Position numbers and translations under genes: made by a program
The notes under the pieces: generated by a model
What the model was told of the DNA's origin: nothing
The model's database searches: none
What the model saw: only the letters and a program-made list of their open reading frames with translations
Shown: positions 7,122 through 15,648 of the stretch, piece after piece
Position numbering within the stretch: the first letter of the stretch is position 1
Layout of the letters: each line of letters starts with the position of its first letter
Assembly: GCF_025362475.1 (NCBI RefSeq)
Contig: NZ_JANYGH010000017.1
Location: 1-33,454 of the forward strand
Origin: Mucilaginibacter sp.
GTDB lineage: Bacteria; Bacteroidota; Bacteroidia; Sphingobacteriales; Sphingobacteriaceae
Direction of reading: 5' to 3'
DNA length: 33,454 bases

Positions 7122-7820
7122 TTACTCTTTTGACCTCACCGTCCGGTGCTCTATCCTTTTTTCATAGTCTTTACCCTGAAAAATTCTGTGCACATAAATT
7201 CCAGGTGTATGGATATGATCGGGCTCTAATTCGCCTGCCTCAACAAGTTCTTCTACCTCTGCAATGGTTATTTTACCGGCCATTGCCATTACGGGATTAA
7301 AGTTGCGGGCAGTTGATTTATAAATAAGATTGCCCATCGTATCTCCTTTCCAGGCTTTTACTATGGCAAAATCAGCATCAAATGCCATTTCCATCAGGTA
7401 GTCCTTACCATTAAAGTTACGAACCTCTTTACCTATCGCTACTTCTGTACCTACGCCGGCGGGCGTAAAAATAGCAGGCATACCATAACCAGCAGCCATG
7501 CAACGCGTTGCCAGAGTTCCTTGCGGTATCAGATCTACTTCCAGCTCGCCGCTCAGCAACTGGCGTTCAAACTCAGCGTTCTCGCCTACATAAGATGATA
7601 TCATTTTTTTTACCTGTCGTTGTTTTAGCATAAGGCCTATACCAAAATCATCAACCCCGGCATTGTTGGATATGCAGGTGAGCTGCTTTACCCCTTTTTT
7701 AACAAGGGCTGCTATGCAATTTTCTGGCAAACCGCATAAACCAAAGCCACCCAACATCAGGGTCATACCGTCTTCAATATCGCGGATGGCCTCATCGGCA
7801 TCAGTAACTACTTTATTCAT
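7122..7820 (-). CDS. scoA: 3-oxoacid CoA-transferase subunit A
   Basis: This 232-residue alpha subunit partners the beta subunit encoded just downstream. It carries the family signatures GMTLMLGGFGLCGLPEN, SNNAGVDDFGIGLML, PQGTLATRCMAAGYGMPAIF and TPAGVGTEVA. The enzyme activates acetoacetate in ketone-body or branched-chain catabolism in the cytosol. I place the start at the Met at 7820 (MNKVVTDADEAI), the family N-terminus; the open frame reaches seven codons further upstream. The gene diverges from the small acidic hypothetical gene to its right. Confidence 0.94.
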   Translation of the reverse strand: MNKVVTDADEAIRDIEDGMTLMLGGFGLCGLPENCIAALVKKGVKQLTCISNNAGVDDFGIGLMLKQRQVKKMISSYVGENAEFERQLLSGELEVDLIPQGTLATRCMAAGYGMPAIFTPAGVGTEVAIGKEVRNFNGKDYLMEMAFDADFAIVKAWKGDTMGNLIYKSTARNFNPVMAMAGKITIAEVEELVEAGELEPDHIHTPGIYVHRIFQGKDYEKRIEHRTVRSKE

Positions 7821-7900
7821 GTTCAATAATTGGTTAACCAAAACTACTTAAAATAAGCTAAGAAAGACGAAGGATGGAGGGACAAAGGATAAAAGAAATA

Positions 7901-7931
7901 TTTGATAAGTGGCACTCTCTTAATACCCTTG
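7901..7931 (+). promoter_or_regulatory. Bacteroidota-type promoter for the acidic hypothetical gene
   Basis: A TTTG -33 box (7901-7904), 19-base spacer and TACCCTTG -7 box (7924-7931, one mismatch to TAnnTTTG) give a good fit to the main sigma factor consensus. It implies a transcription start near 7937 and supports translation from 8015 rather than from an earlier in-frame Met. Confidence 0.6.
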
Positions 7932-8014
7932 GCTTAGGCCTATTCTCTTACAAATTAAACAATCAAAAACAATTAGAAAAATATGGTATTATATATTTAT
8001 CAACTTATAAAACT

Positions 8015-8515
8015 ATGGCACTAAACGACAAAGAGTTTTTGAGTGAAGACAGCAACCATTCGGAACAGCAGGGCAAAAAGCCCAATGCTTACCGTGTGGA
8101 TGATGATAATAATTTGACAGAGGCGGACCTGCAACATGGCTTCCCTGCATCAAAAAACGATATGAAAAAACAGGATGCCCCCGGAATGGAAGGGCATGGA
8201 ATGGGCGGACACAGCTTTGGAGAGAACAGCCTCACACCTTCCGGTGATGATGAGGCAAATCCATTACTAAAGGTCGCATATATCAACGCTCATTTCAAAC
8301 AGACCCAACCAATTGAGGAGCACCTGGAGAATAGCCATTTTAAAGATCCAGACCAGTTGGGCCAATTAAACGATGACGCGGCTGCAGTTGCGGCTGCAAA
8401 CAGGCGACCCGATGAGGGCGGTGATGGAACTACTAACGTTTGCGATCACATTCAACAAACCCGGCAAACTTACCAGGAAGGCGCTGCTGATAGCGATGGC
8501 AATAATAATGGGTGA
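8015..8515 (+). CDS. Acidic Gly/Met/His-containing hypothetical protein
   Basis: I do not recognise this 166-residue protein. It is highly charged, with no signal peptide or membrane segment, and is predicted mostly disordered: a polar N-terminus (LNDKEFLSEDSNHSEQQGKK), a Gly/Met/His patch (MEGHGMGGHSFGEN) and a C-terminal part rich in Asp, Asn and Ala. Such composition resembles stress-related or general hydrophilic proteins, but no function follows from it. The open frame begins at 7874, but the promoter at 7901-7931 lies inside that extension, so I start at the ATG at 8015. Confidence 0.7.
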   Translation: MALNDKEFLSEDSNHSEQQGKKPNAYRVDDDNNLTEADLQHGFPASKNDMKKQDAPGMEGHGMGGHSFGENSLTPSGDDEANPLLKVAYINAHFKQTQPIEEHLENSHFKDPDQLGQLNDDAAAVAAANRRPDEGGDGTTNVCDHIQQTRQTYQEGAADSDGNNNG

Positions 8516-8583
8516 AAAATTGGTATCAGACAAAAGACAAGCAGGTAAAAATCCTGTCCATCCTGCCAAATCCTTAAATTGTG

Positions 8584-9669
8584 TTACCACTTCACCGTTT
8601 TATCCATAAACGCAACAAGGTCATCAGCCATGGCTTGCTGCTCTTTGACGCTTGGGTGGCCGTTGGTATTTTTGTAGGGGATCATGTGGGTATAAATCGA
8701 CTTATCATTTAAGCCTGCAACCGCCTTTTCAATATATCCCGGCCATGGAGAGCCCTCTTTGGTAGCATCCATACTGCCCAGAATGCAAAGGATCTGTGCT
8801 TTGGGATATTTTTTACGGATGTTTTTTACCATTTCGCGATAGGCTCTCACAATCTGTTCCTCTTCTGGTTTTTTTGTACCAAAACGCTCCTTAAACTGTG
8901 GATTATCGGGCAGTTTCACTATCCACGAATCATTTTGGAACAGGTTGATCACTACCACATCCGGCGTGTATTTGGTAAAATTCCATAAACTCGTCGGATC
9001 GGTTGGATCCAAACGGTTATACATCTCTGGCATAATGAGCGGAAACCAGCTTACCATTACCCCAATACCACTTTTAGCTGTACAAACATATGCCGCATCA
9101 TAATGGCGGGCGGTTATCGCAGCATAACTGACGTAGCCATTTTCATAAGGGGCGGTACCTCTATCCTGCCCGGTAGTGTCTTCCACTGCGTACCCACAAG
9201 TTATGGAGTTGCCAAAAAATTCAATCTTGCGTTTTTTAACAGGTGGAGCCGCTAAAACGGATGCTCCTTTATCTAAAATAAACTGGTAAAAAGTGGTCTT
9301 GCCCATCTCCCACTCCGTACGTTTAAATATTTCCAAACTATGAGGGCCAGCCGGCAATCCCTCGGCCAGCGTGTAGGTTTTTTTTACGTTTTCCAGGTGA
9401 ATGGTGCCGCTTACTTTACCATCCAATACCACGGTAAAATAATTATCTCCGCGTTCGTCCTGTAAAATAACAGATGCGCCGGTGCCATCAAAATTAATCA
9501 TAGCAGATGAGCCGGTCCAGTAAAATTCGGCAGCCTCATCAGTCATATTGATACGACCTGTATAGCGGATGTGCAGATCCTTGCTTTTGAGTACTAAGCT
9601 TTGGGCGGTACAGTTGGATAATGTTCCTACAGAAAGCAGGAACAGAACAATAAGGTATACTTTACGCAT
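8584..9669 (-). CDS. SGNH/GDSL esterase lipoprotein (CE2-like)
   Basis: This 361-residue secreted esterase resembles carbohydrate esterase family 2 acetyl-xylan esterases, which deacetylate plant polysaccharides. In order: lipoprotein signal with lipobox LSNC (Cys20), an N-terminal beta-sandwich (about 25-140), then an SGNH hydrolase domain. Visible catalytic parts are the nucleophile Ser155 in FFGNSITCGY, the block III Asn in QND (about 246) and His338 in NGHPS. The open frame extends 18 codons upstream, but the Met at 9669 gives the proper signal peptide. Its neighbours give no polysaccharide cluster, so the substrate is unknown. Confidence 0.9.
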   Translation of the reverse strand: MRKVYLIVLFLLSVGTLSNCTAQSLVLKSKDLHIRYTGRINMTDEAAEFYWTGSSAMINFDGTGASVILQDERGDNYFTVVLDGKVSGTIHLENVKKTYTLAEGLPAGPHSLEIFKRTEWEMGKTTFYQFILDKGASVLAAPPVKKRKIEFFGNSITCGYAVEDTTGQDRGTAPYENGYVSYAAITARHYDAAYVCTAKSGIGVMVSWFPLIMPEMYNRLDPTDPTSLWNFTKYTPDVVVINLFQNDSWIVKLPDNPQFKERFGTKKPEEEQIVRAYREMVKNIRKKYPKAQILCILGSMDATKEGSPWPGYIEKAVAGLNDKSIYTHMIPYKNTNGHPSVKEQQAMADDLVAFMDKTVKW

Positions 9670-9759
9670 TTTTAAAAAACGGTTTACAACTTTAAATTTA
9701 TGAAACTTAACAACGCAAAGCAAATGACCAATGCCGCCTGCTAATTAACCGTAATAATA

Positions 9760-10122
9760 CTAATCAACAGGCATACCAAATTGCAACAGGTAGCCATTAT
9801 AATCATAAACAGCAAATTCGCGCATGCCATAGTCAAAGGTTTCCAGGGGATAGCAAATAATGGCCTTTCCTTTTAATTCATTCCAAATATCTTCTACCTT
9901 ATCTGTACGGATATAAAAGGAACCGGTAAATTTGGGTATGCTAAATGTGGAATGGTCATTTGGCAGGGCAAACATAATCTCTACCCCATCCCTACTTACT
10001 GTAGCCCAACCCCAATCTTCATCATACCCAACACAAGTAAAACCAAGGTTTTCAATATAAAAATCAACACTGGCCCTTACCTGCCGGGTGTATAACATTG
10101 GAGTAAGATTTTTTAGGGGCAT
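9760..10122 (-). CDS. VOC-family protein, bleomycin-resistance type
   Basis: This 120-residue protein has the two beta-alpha-beta-beta-beta units of the vicinal oxygen chelate fold (TRQVRASVDFYIENLGF and FAVYDYNGYLLQFG). The usual metal ligands are absent: Thr or Leu near the first strand and Gln instead of Glu in YLLQF. It is therefore more like the drug-binding, non-catalytic bleomycin-resistance branch than glyoxalase I. The ligand is unknown. It is a single gene on the minus strand, about 90 bp from the esterase. Confidence 0.85.
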   Translation of the reverse strand: MPLKNLTPMLYTRQVRASVDFYIENLGFTCVGYDEDWGWATVSRDGVEIMFALPNDHSTFSIPKFTGSFYIRTDKVEDIWNELKGKAIICYPLETFDYGMREFAVYDYNGYLLQFGMPVD

Positions 10123-10185
10123 GAATATATTTTTATTTCAAATATACATAAGTCCCCCGTAGGCATGTTTGTCTGGCTTGCTGTT

Positions 10186-10235
10186 AACGCATCCGTAACA
10201 CAAATTATACAAAGCAAATGTATTGCGGATGCGTT
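10186..10235. repeat. Hairpin downstream of mutS2
   Basis: AACGCATCCG (10186-10195) is the exact inverse of CGGATGCGTT (10226-10235), with a short partial inner continuation. It lies 46 bp past the mutS2 stop. No U tract follows on the minus strand, so it may be an mRNA-stabilising hairpin rather than a terminator. Confidence 0.55.
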
Positions 10236-10281
10236 TGGATGGAGAATTTGCAGATCTTCTTACTCAGCACCTTCTTATAAC

Positions 10282-12648
10282 CTATTTAAAATACACATAG
10301 GTTATTCCATCACCACCCCTATCGGCATGTTCATCTTCCATACGGTCAACCTGGTCATACTTTTTAAGGTATTGCCGTATCATTTTCCGTAAGATGCCAT
10401 CTCCCTTGCCATGAATTATTTTCAGGTTATTAAAGCCCATCATCAGCGCCCGGTCAAACAGTTTTTCAATGGCGTGAAGTGCGTCTTCGGTACGTTGCCC
10501 ACGCACATCAATCTCCGGACTGAAATTGGCAAAGTCGCTGGTATGCGAATTCATTGTCCGCCTGATCTCTTTAGGAACCGATGATTTTGACACTTTTTCC
10601 ACCCGCTTCTTTTTGGCAACGGTACGCAAATCGCCAATAGCAATTACCACATTATCACGGATGACTTCTATCACCTGGCCGGTTGTTTCAGAATCGGTTA
10701 GTTTTACCCAATCGCCTGGTTTTATTTCTTCATCTACAGTTGCTGGCTTTGGTTTTGCAGGTTCAATTTTAACTGTATTCTTTTTTAGTTCCACATTCAG
10801 GTTCTCGCGCAGGTTACGCGTTGTCTCCTTATCAGCATTACTGCTTTTTATCTCTGATATGGTATTTTCAACCAGTTTATTGGCGTTAAGGATAATGTTT
10901 TTAGCCTGATCTTTGGCATCCTTTATCAACGCCTTTTTATTTTCGTCAAGATAACTTTTCAGCTTTTCATTCTCGGCCTGTAACTCGTTTACACGTCGCT
11001 GTTGTTTGTCCAGTTTTTGTTTAGTCTCGAAGATCTCGCGTTTTTCACGTTCCAGATCAACTAACAGGGTATCAACCTTTTTTTGCCCTTCGCTTATTTT
11101 ATTTTTAGCAAGATTGAGCACATTTAGCGGCAAACCTATCTTTTGAGCTATCTCAAAAGCATATGAGCTACCCGGCTTACCAACTTCCAGCCGGTAAAGC
11201 GGTTTCATCTCTACGTTATTAAACAGCATCGAGGCATTCTCAATCCCCTCTGTATTGCTGGCAAATATTTTAAGGTTGGAATAGTGGGTGGTAACCATAC
11301 CCTTCACTTTTTTATGGTTAAGTGATTCCAGCACCGCTTCGGCAATAGGGCCGCCAAATTGTGGGTCGGTACCGGTACCAAACTCATCTATCAGTATCAG
11401 TGTTTTACCATTTGCCTGCTCTACAAAATTCTTCATTTTGGATAGATGTGCACTGTACGTACTCAGGTCACTTTCTATTGATTGGTCATCACCAATATCA
11501 ACAAACAGTTGCTTAAACACCCCCACTACGCTGGCTTCGGCTGCTGGTATTAATAAACCCGCCTGCACCATCATTTGCAGCAAGCCTACCGTTTTCATAC
11601 AAACTGATTTACCACCCGCGTTAGGGCCGGATACTACAATAATCCGGGTGCCCTCATCAATCTGCACATTTAATGGCACTACTGTTTTTTGCTCCTTTTT
11701 AAAATTGAGGAACAACAGCGGATGCCTGGCATTAAATAATTTCAGCTTAGGCTCATTAATCACCTGGGGCATTTCGCCCTCTACATCTATGGCAAACAGC
11801 GCCTTGGCGCGCACAAAATCAAGCTTGGTTAACAGGCTATGGTACGATAACAAAAGCGGCGCATAAGGTCGCAGTTCGGTTGTTAAGGCCGTTAATATTT
11901 TCACTATCTCCCGCCGGCGCTCAAATTCAAGGTCGCGAACACGGTTATTCAGCGTAAACACCTCTTCAGGTTCCATGTAAACCGTTTGGCCCGAAGCAGA
12001 TTCGTCATGAATAAATCCTTTAAGCTTACGCTTATTTTCGGCCAGCAGCGGGATACATAACCTACCATCGCGTACGGTAAGAGAGCCATCGGCCGTCCAC
12101 CCGCTCGATGAAGCGTTTTTAAATATCTGGTCTATTTTTTTACGTGCCTCCTGCTCGGCTTTGGCAATGCCCGATGTTATTTCCTGCAAATCGCGTGATG
12201 CATTGGGCCTTATCTTTCCTTTGGCATCAATAACCATATCTATCTTTTTCAGGATAGCTTTTTCTATAGGCAGGTGCTCAAACAGCGCCTCCAGGTTGGG
12301 ATATAATCCCTCGCGTTCACTAAAGTAGGCAATTACGGCAAATACGGTTTGCAGCGAAGCCTGCACCTGGTAAAACTCTTCCTCGCTCAAAAAAACACCC
12401 TCAATACGGGCTTTGTTAGCGAGCGACTTGATATCGAAAAAATGATGAATGGGCAAGACCGCGTCGTTTATCAGGATATTTTTAAACTCATTTGCCTGGC
12501 TTAAAAATTTGGCTATCTGGTCAAAATTACTCATCACCTGGATCTTATCAACCATCTGCTGACCCATTTCACTCAGGCAATGCGCTTTTATTAATTCTTT
12601 AACTTCGGTAAACCCAAGCTTATCAACACTATTAATTGGGTACAGCAT
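10282..12648 (-). CDS. mutS2: MutS2 endonuclease (Smr-domain MutS homologue)
   Basis: This 788-residue protein has the MutS2 layout: core/clamp (about 1-320), MutS ATPase domain with Walker A GPNAGGKS (341-348) and Walker B LILIDEFGTGTDP (417-429), a long coiled-coil segment (about 520-620), a KOW-like region, and a C-terminal Smr nuclease domain (about 713-788) with IDVRGQR and the IIHGKGDG loop. It lacks the mismatch-recognition domain of MutS1. MutS2 suppresses homologous recombination and, in some bacteria, rescues collided ribosomes. Its start overlaps the DUF4296 gene end by 17 bases, so translation is coupled. Confidence 0.96.
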   Translation of the reverse strand: MLYPINSVDKLGFTEVKELIKAHCLSEMGQQMVDKIQVMSNFDQIAKFLSQANEFKNILINDAVLPIHHFFDIKSLANKARIEGVFLSEEEFYQVQASLQTVFAVIAYFSEREGLYPNLEALFEHLPIEKAILKKIDMVIDAKGKIRPNASRDLQEITSGIAKAEQEARKKIDQIFKNASSSGWTADGSLTVRDGRLCIPLLAENKRKLKGFIHDESASGQTVYMEPEEVFTLNNRVRDLEFERRREIVKILTALTTELRPYAPLLLSYHSLLTKLDFVRAKALFAIDVEGEMPQVINEPKLKLFNARHPLLFLNFKKEQKTVVPLNVQIDEGTRIIVVSGPNAGGKSVCMKTVGLLQMMVQAGLLIPAAEASVVGVFKQLFVDIGDDQSIESDLSTYSAHLSKMKNFVEQANGKTLILIDEFGTGTDPQFGGPIAEAVLESLNHKKVKGMVTTHYSNLKIFASNTEGIENASMLFNNVEMKPLYRLEVGKPGSSYAFEIAQKIGLPLNVLNLAKNKISEGQKKVDTLLVDLEREKREIFETKQKLDKQQRRVNELQAENEKLKSYLDENKKALIKDAKDQAKNIILNANKLVENTISEIKSSNADKETTRNLRENLNVELKKNTVKIEPAKPKPATVDEEIKPGDWVKLTDSETTGQVIEVIRDNVVIAIGDLRTVAKKKRVEKVSKSSVPKEIRRTMNSHTSDFANFSPEIDVRGQRTEDALHAIEKLFDRALMMGFNNLKIIHGKGDGILRKMIRQYLKKYDQVDRMEDEHADRGGDGITYVYFK

Positions 12649-13189
12649 TACGCTTTGATCTATGTTTTAATTTTTTAAATTTCTTATTTTGAATTGAATC
12701 GCGTTTTGCATACTGCGCTTTTCTTGTCTTCAATTCCTTAAGAGAATCGGCCTTTTGAGCCAATGTTTTTGGTTTTTTATTTGCTTTTTTCGCAGAATCA
12801 ATTTTCAATGAATCAATTTTTTGCGAAGCCAGGCGGTTTTTGGTTTGTACAAGATTTACAGAATCCGTAAGGGCTTTAATACGCAAATCAACCTTATCAT
12901 ATATAGCCGAAAGCTTATCTGGCTCCTCGCTGTAATAATCCAAACTTTTCCTGAACTGTGCCGAATCGACACCGATTTTTTTAAATACAGCCAAATATTT
13001 GCCCATTCCATATTTATACAAGCTATCTGGAACTTGTGTACCATTGTATAATGAGCCATCTACCAGGTGAATTTGCACCAGCAAAGCAGCCATAACGTTG
13101 GGCTGAATAAACTTATTGGGGACACTATCGCTTTTACAACCGCACAAAAAAAGCGTAACTGAAAAAAACAAGATCAAGTATTTATACAT
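12632..13189 (-). CDS. DUF4296 lipoprotein
   Basis: This 185-residue lipoprotein has a signal peptide ending LFLCGC (Cys17 or Cys18 as lipidation site), then a DUF4296 core of helices (about 26-105: VMAALLVQIHLVDGSL, FRKSLDYYSEEPDKL), and a very Lys/Ser-rich C-terminal tail (about 110-185) predicted to be a coiled coil. DUF4296 is restricted to Bacteroidota and has no known function. It is followed immediately by mutS2 with a 17-base overlap and diverges from yggS across only 43 bp. Confidence 0.82.
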   Translation of the reverse strand: MYKYLILFFSVTLFLCGCKSDSVPNKFIQPNVMAALLVQIHLVDGSLYNGTQVPDSLYKYGMGKYLAVFKKIGVDSAQFRKSLDYYSEEPDKLSAIYDKVDLRIKALTDSVNLVQTKNRLASQKIDSLKIDSAKKANKKPKTLAQKADSLKELKTRKAQYAKRDSIQNKKFKKLKHRSKRNAVPN

Positions 13190-13217
13190 TCTGTAATTTA
13201 GCGGCTAATTAATTAAG

Positions 13218-13225
13218 CAAATTTA
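13218..13225 (-). promoter_or_regulatory. -7 box of the DUF4296-mutS2 operon
   Basis: The minus strand reads TAAATTTG, an exact match to the Bacteroidota -7 consensus, 29 bases before the DUF4296 start codon. I see no good -33 element at the usual spacing. It lies in the 43-bp divergent gap with yggS. Confidence 0.5.
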
Positions 13226-13232
13226 CGGATAA

Positions 13233-13922
13233 ATGAGCATTGCAGATAACATCAAAAGCTTAAAAAAAGAAACGGAAGCCAACAACGTTATATTGTTGGC
13301 CGTATCGAAAACAAAACCAGCCTCAGAACTGCAGGAAGCCTATGACGCCGGACAGCGTTTATTTGGCGAAAACCAGGTGCAGGAACTGGTTGAAAAATAT
13401 GAGCAATTGCCTAAAGATATTGAGTGGCACCTGATAGGGCACCTTCAAAGCAACAAGGTAAAGTATATTGCCCCCTTTGTGAGTATGATACAATCTGTTG
13501 ATAGTATTAAGCTGTTACAGGAGATAAACAAACATGCTTTAAAAGCCAACCGGGTAATTGATTGCCTGCTACAAATTTACATTGCCGATGAGGAAACTAA
13601 GTTTGGGCTGGGGTTTGATGAAGCGATTGAACTGCTGCGCTCTGATGAATTTGGTACTTTTAAAAACATCAGGATCCGCGGGTTAATGGGGATTGCTACT
13701 AATACCGATAATGAAAAGCAGATAAAAGATGAATATTACGAGCTGAAGACATTTTTTGACGGAATCAAGCAAAGCTATTTCAGAAAAGATGATAGTTTTA
13801 GCATTTTATCGATGGGCATGTCAAGCGATTATAAAGTGGCGATTGAACAGGGCAGTAATATGGTACGCCTGGGCAGCACCATTTTTGGCACCCGGGTGAT
13901 AAAGCATTGGAAGAATAATTAA
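13233..13922 (+). CDS. YggS-family PLP-binding homeostasis protein
   Basis: This 229-residue protein of the alanine-racemase N-terminal-like barrel binds pyridoxal 5'-phosphate and buffers it for other enzymes. The PLP lysine is Lys26 in LLAVSKTKP. Other signatures are FGENQVQEL, WHLIGHLQSNKVKY, and near the C-terminus SMGMSSDYKVAIEQGSNMVRLGSTIFGTR. The length is normal. Loss in other bacteria alters amino-acid and vitamin B6 pools. It diverges from the DUF4296-mutS2 operon. Confidence 0.95.
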   Translation: MSIADNIKSLKKETEANNVILLAVSKTKPASELQEAYDAGQRLFGENQVQELVEKYEQLPKDIEWHLIGHLQSNKVKYIAPFVSMIQSVDSIKLLQEINKHALKANRVIDCLLQIYIADEETKFGLGFDEAIELLRSDEFGTFKNIRIRGLMGIATNTDNEKQIKDEYYELKTFFDGIKQSYFRKDDSFSILSMGMSSDYKVAIEQGSNMVRLGSTIFGTRVIKHWKNN

Positions 13923-13994
13923 GGTGTTGCGAGGATCGGGGTGCGTGGTGCGGGTATTTGAATCAGAAGTTTTTATAATTAAGAAATTACAAAG

Positions 13995-14513
13995 TTGAAA
14001 ACAAACAATACAATAAACAATACCAATCAAAAACTCCCTCTTCAAGGGACTGGAGGGATTCGTGTTGCTGTTAAAGAAGATTGCCCGCGCTTAATGGAAC
14101 TGGTGAACGAACTGGCCCTGTATGAAAAGGCGCCTGAAGAAGTAACAGTTACTTTAGATGAATTTATAGATGCAGGTTTTGGCGATAAGCCCGTATGGAA
14201 AGCTTTTGTGGCCGAGGTTGACGGCATAATAGTAGGATTTGCTGTTTATTATATTCGCTACTCTACCTGGAAGGGTAACCGCATGTATCTGGAAGACCTG
14301 ATTGTTACCGAAGAATATCGTGGCAAGAAAATAGGCAAACTATTGTTTGATCGCCTGATTGCCGAGGCCAAAGAACTTGGCTTCAGTGGCATGGTATGGC
14401 AGGTTTTAGACTGGAATGAACCCGCCCTTAACTTTTACAACAAATACGAAGCTAATATTGAAGCCGGATGGCTAAACGCCTCCTTATCAAAAGAACAGCT
14501 TCAAAATTATTAA
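13995..14513 (+). CDS. GNAT-family N-acetyltransferase
   Basis: This 172-residue protein resembles spermidine/diamine-type acetyltransferases. It has IRVAVKEDCPRLMELVNELALYE at the N-terminus (residues 22 on), the central WKGNRMYLEDLIV strand, the acetyl-CoA loop EEYRGKKIGKLLFD and the C-terminal WQVLDWNEPALNFYNKY. The substrate is not fixed. No ATG lies near the family N-terminus: the only usual start in the open frame is TTG at 13995, giving 21 extra residues that read through a hairpin (AACTCCCTC...GAGGGATT). The start is therefore uncertain, although the domain itself is intact. Confidence 0.9.
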   Translation: MKTNNTINNTNQKLPLQGTGGIRVAVKEDCPRLMELVNELALYEKAPEEVTVTLDEFIDAGFGDKPVWKAFVAEVDGIIVGFAVYYIRYSTWKGNRMYLEDLIVTEEYRGKKIGKLLFDRLIAEAKELGFSGMVWQVLDWNEPALNFYNKYEANIEAGWLNASLSKEQLQNY

Positions 14514-14600
14514 GAAGCTGTTTGAAACTATAAGCAGACTGTCATTGTGAGGTATAAAATTCCGGGGATCCAGAAAGAAAAATAACCTTTTGAAAGGTTT

Positions 14601-14690
14601 GTCATCCTGAGGAACGAAGGATCTATTCGTAGGCTATACAGGGCGAAGAAGCATAGCGAATAATAGATCCTTCACTCCGTTCAGGATGAC
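14601..14690. repeat. Palindromic repeat family B, copy 2
   Basis: Inverted arms GTCATCCTGAGGAACGAAGG (14601-14620) and CTTCACTCCGTTCAGGATGAC (read from 14670) surround an interior with GGGCGAAGAAGCAT. Copy 3 follows 23 bp later in the same orientation. The 325-bp stretch between the GNAT and the DUF3298 gene consists mostly of copies 2 and 3, with a degenerate fragment (GTCATTGTGAGG) near 14538. Confidence 0.88.
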
Positions 14691-14712
14691 AAAAAGTTTT
14701 TTTTGCAACGAC

Positions 14713-14800
14713 GTCATGGGTAGGAACGAAGGATCTATTCTTAAACTGTACAAGGCGAAGAAGCATGGTGTAGAGTAGATCCTTCGTCCCTCAGGATGAC
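14713..14800. repeat. Palindromic repeat family B, copy 3
   Basis: Left arm GTCATGGGTAGGAACGAAGG (14713-14732) and right arm ending CCTCAGGATGAC (14789-14800) enclose an interior sharing AGGCGAAGAAGCAT with copy 2. The two copies are direct neighbours, about 80% alike by eye. Confidence 0.85.
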
Positions 14801-14838
14801 AAAAGGGGTTATTTAATAAATTTAAACACCTGTAAGGG

Positions 14839-15648
14839 ATGAAAAATATCATTAGGCTTTGTTTTGCATGTGTTGGGTTTGCCTTTGCATCGTGCCAGTG
14901 GGGTGTCCCATCAAAAAAAATAAACGAAACGGTAAAGGATACATTGGCCTACACCTATAAAACCATCCATGAACGCGCTGCCGATTGCGGCAACAAGCCC
15001 GATAGCACCTGCACTGTGGTAAAAGTTAAATACGCTGTTTTCACAGGCCAAAAAATACTCAACGATTCGGTTACCCGGAAGCTGACCAGCATGTTTGCAA
15101 TGGATGGTAAACCAGATAGCAGCGTTGAACTGATGAGTAAAAACTTTTTAAAGACCTATACCGATTTCAGGAAAACCGATCCTCGATCGGCCATGTATTT
15201 TACGCTTGATAGCCACGCCAAAGTGCTAATGCAGGATTCGGGCATTACTACGCTGGAGGTCGGCGGTTATAACTTCCAGGGTGGTGCTCATGGTGCATCA
15301 GCCACTTTTTTTATTAACTGGAATACCAAAGCCAACAAAAGCATCACCCTGGATGACCTTTTTGTAGCCGGTTACCCTGATAAATTAAAAGCCATCGCCG
15401 AAGGGATTTTTCGCAAAGAAGAAAAACTGAGTGATACCTCCTCACTGGCCCGCGATTATTTTTTCAAGGATAATAAATTCGCTTTGAACAACAACTTTTC
15501 TGTTACCCCGATTGGGCTTAAATTCATATACAATCAGTACGAGATAAAGCCTTATGCAGCGGGCATCACCGAACTGTTTATCCCCTATTCACAAATAAAA
15601 TCATTACTGCGGCCAAATACGGTTGTGGTTAGTCAATATATTAAATAA
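14839..15648 (+). CDS. DUF3298/DUF4163 (RsiV-like) lipoprotein
   Basis: This 269-residue lipoprotein has a signal peptide ending FASC (Cys19). The first half matches the DUF4163 type (VVKVKYAVFTGQKILND...). The second half matches DUF3298 (GGYNFQGGAHGASATFFINW; ITLDDLF; NFSVTPIGLKFIYNQYEI; LFIPYSQIKSLL). RsiV, a Bacillus anti-sigma factor that binds lysozyme, has this domain pair, but this protein lacks a cytoplasmic anti-sigma part, so only the extracellular module is conserved. Its stop codon is directly followed by the aspartate kinase start, with no gap. Confidence 0.87.
   Translation: MKNIIRLCFACVGFAFASCQWGVPSKKINETVKDTLAYTYKTIHERAADCGNKPDSTCTVVKVKYAVFTGQKILNDSVTRKLTSMFAMDGKPDSSVELMSKNFLKTYTDFRKTDPRSAMYFTLDSHAKVLMQDSGITTLEVGGYNFQGGAHGASATFFINWNTKANKSITLDDLFVAGYPDKLKAIAEGIFRKEEKLSDTSSLARDYFFKDNKFALNNNFSVTPIGLKFIYNQYEIKPYAAGITELFIPYSQIKSLLRPNTVVVSQYIK

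Noticed and set aside
7874..8014. Upstream extension of the acidic hypothetical gene
   Set aside because: A good promoter (7901-7931) lies inside it, so the 47 extra codons are probably not translated.
10165..10392. 75-codon plus-strand open frame downstream of mutS2
   Set aside because: It runs through the inverted repeat at 10186-10235 and into antisense of the mutS2 Smr domain, with no domain or start signal.
11288..11866. 192-codon open frame on the plus strand
   Set aside because: It is fully antisense to the mutS2 ATPase domain, has Ser/Thr/Pro-rich composition of a frame shadow, and lacks any recognisable domain or start signal.
14601..14800. Two adjacent repeats as a possible CRISPR array
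   Set aside because: The units are about 90 bp, palindromic over their whole length, only two in number and without spacer structure or cas genes.
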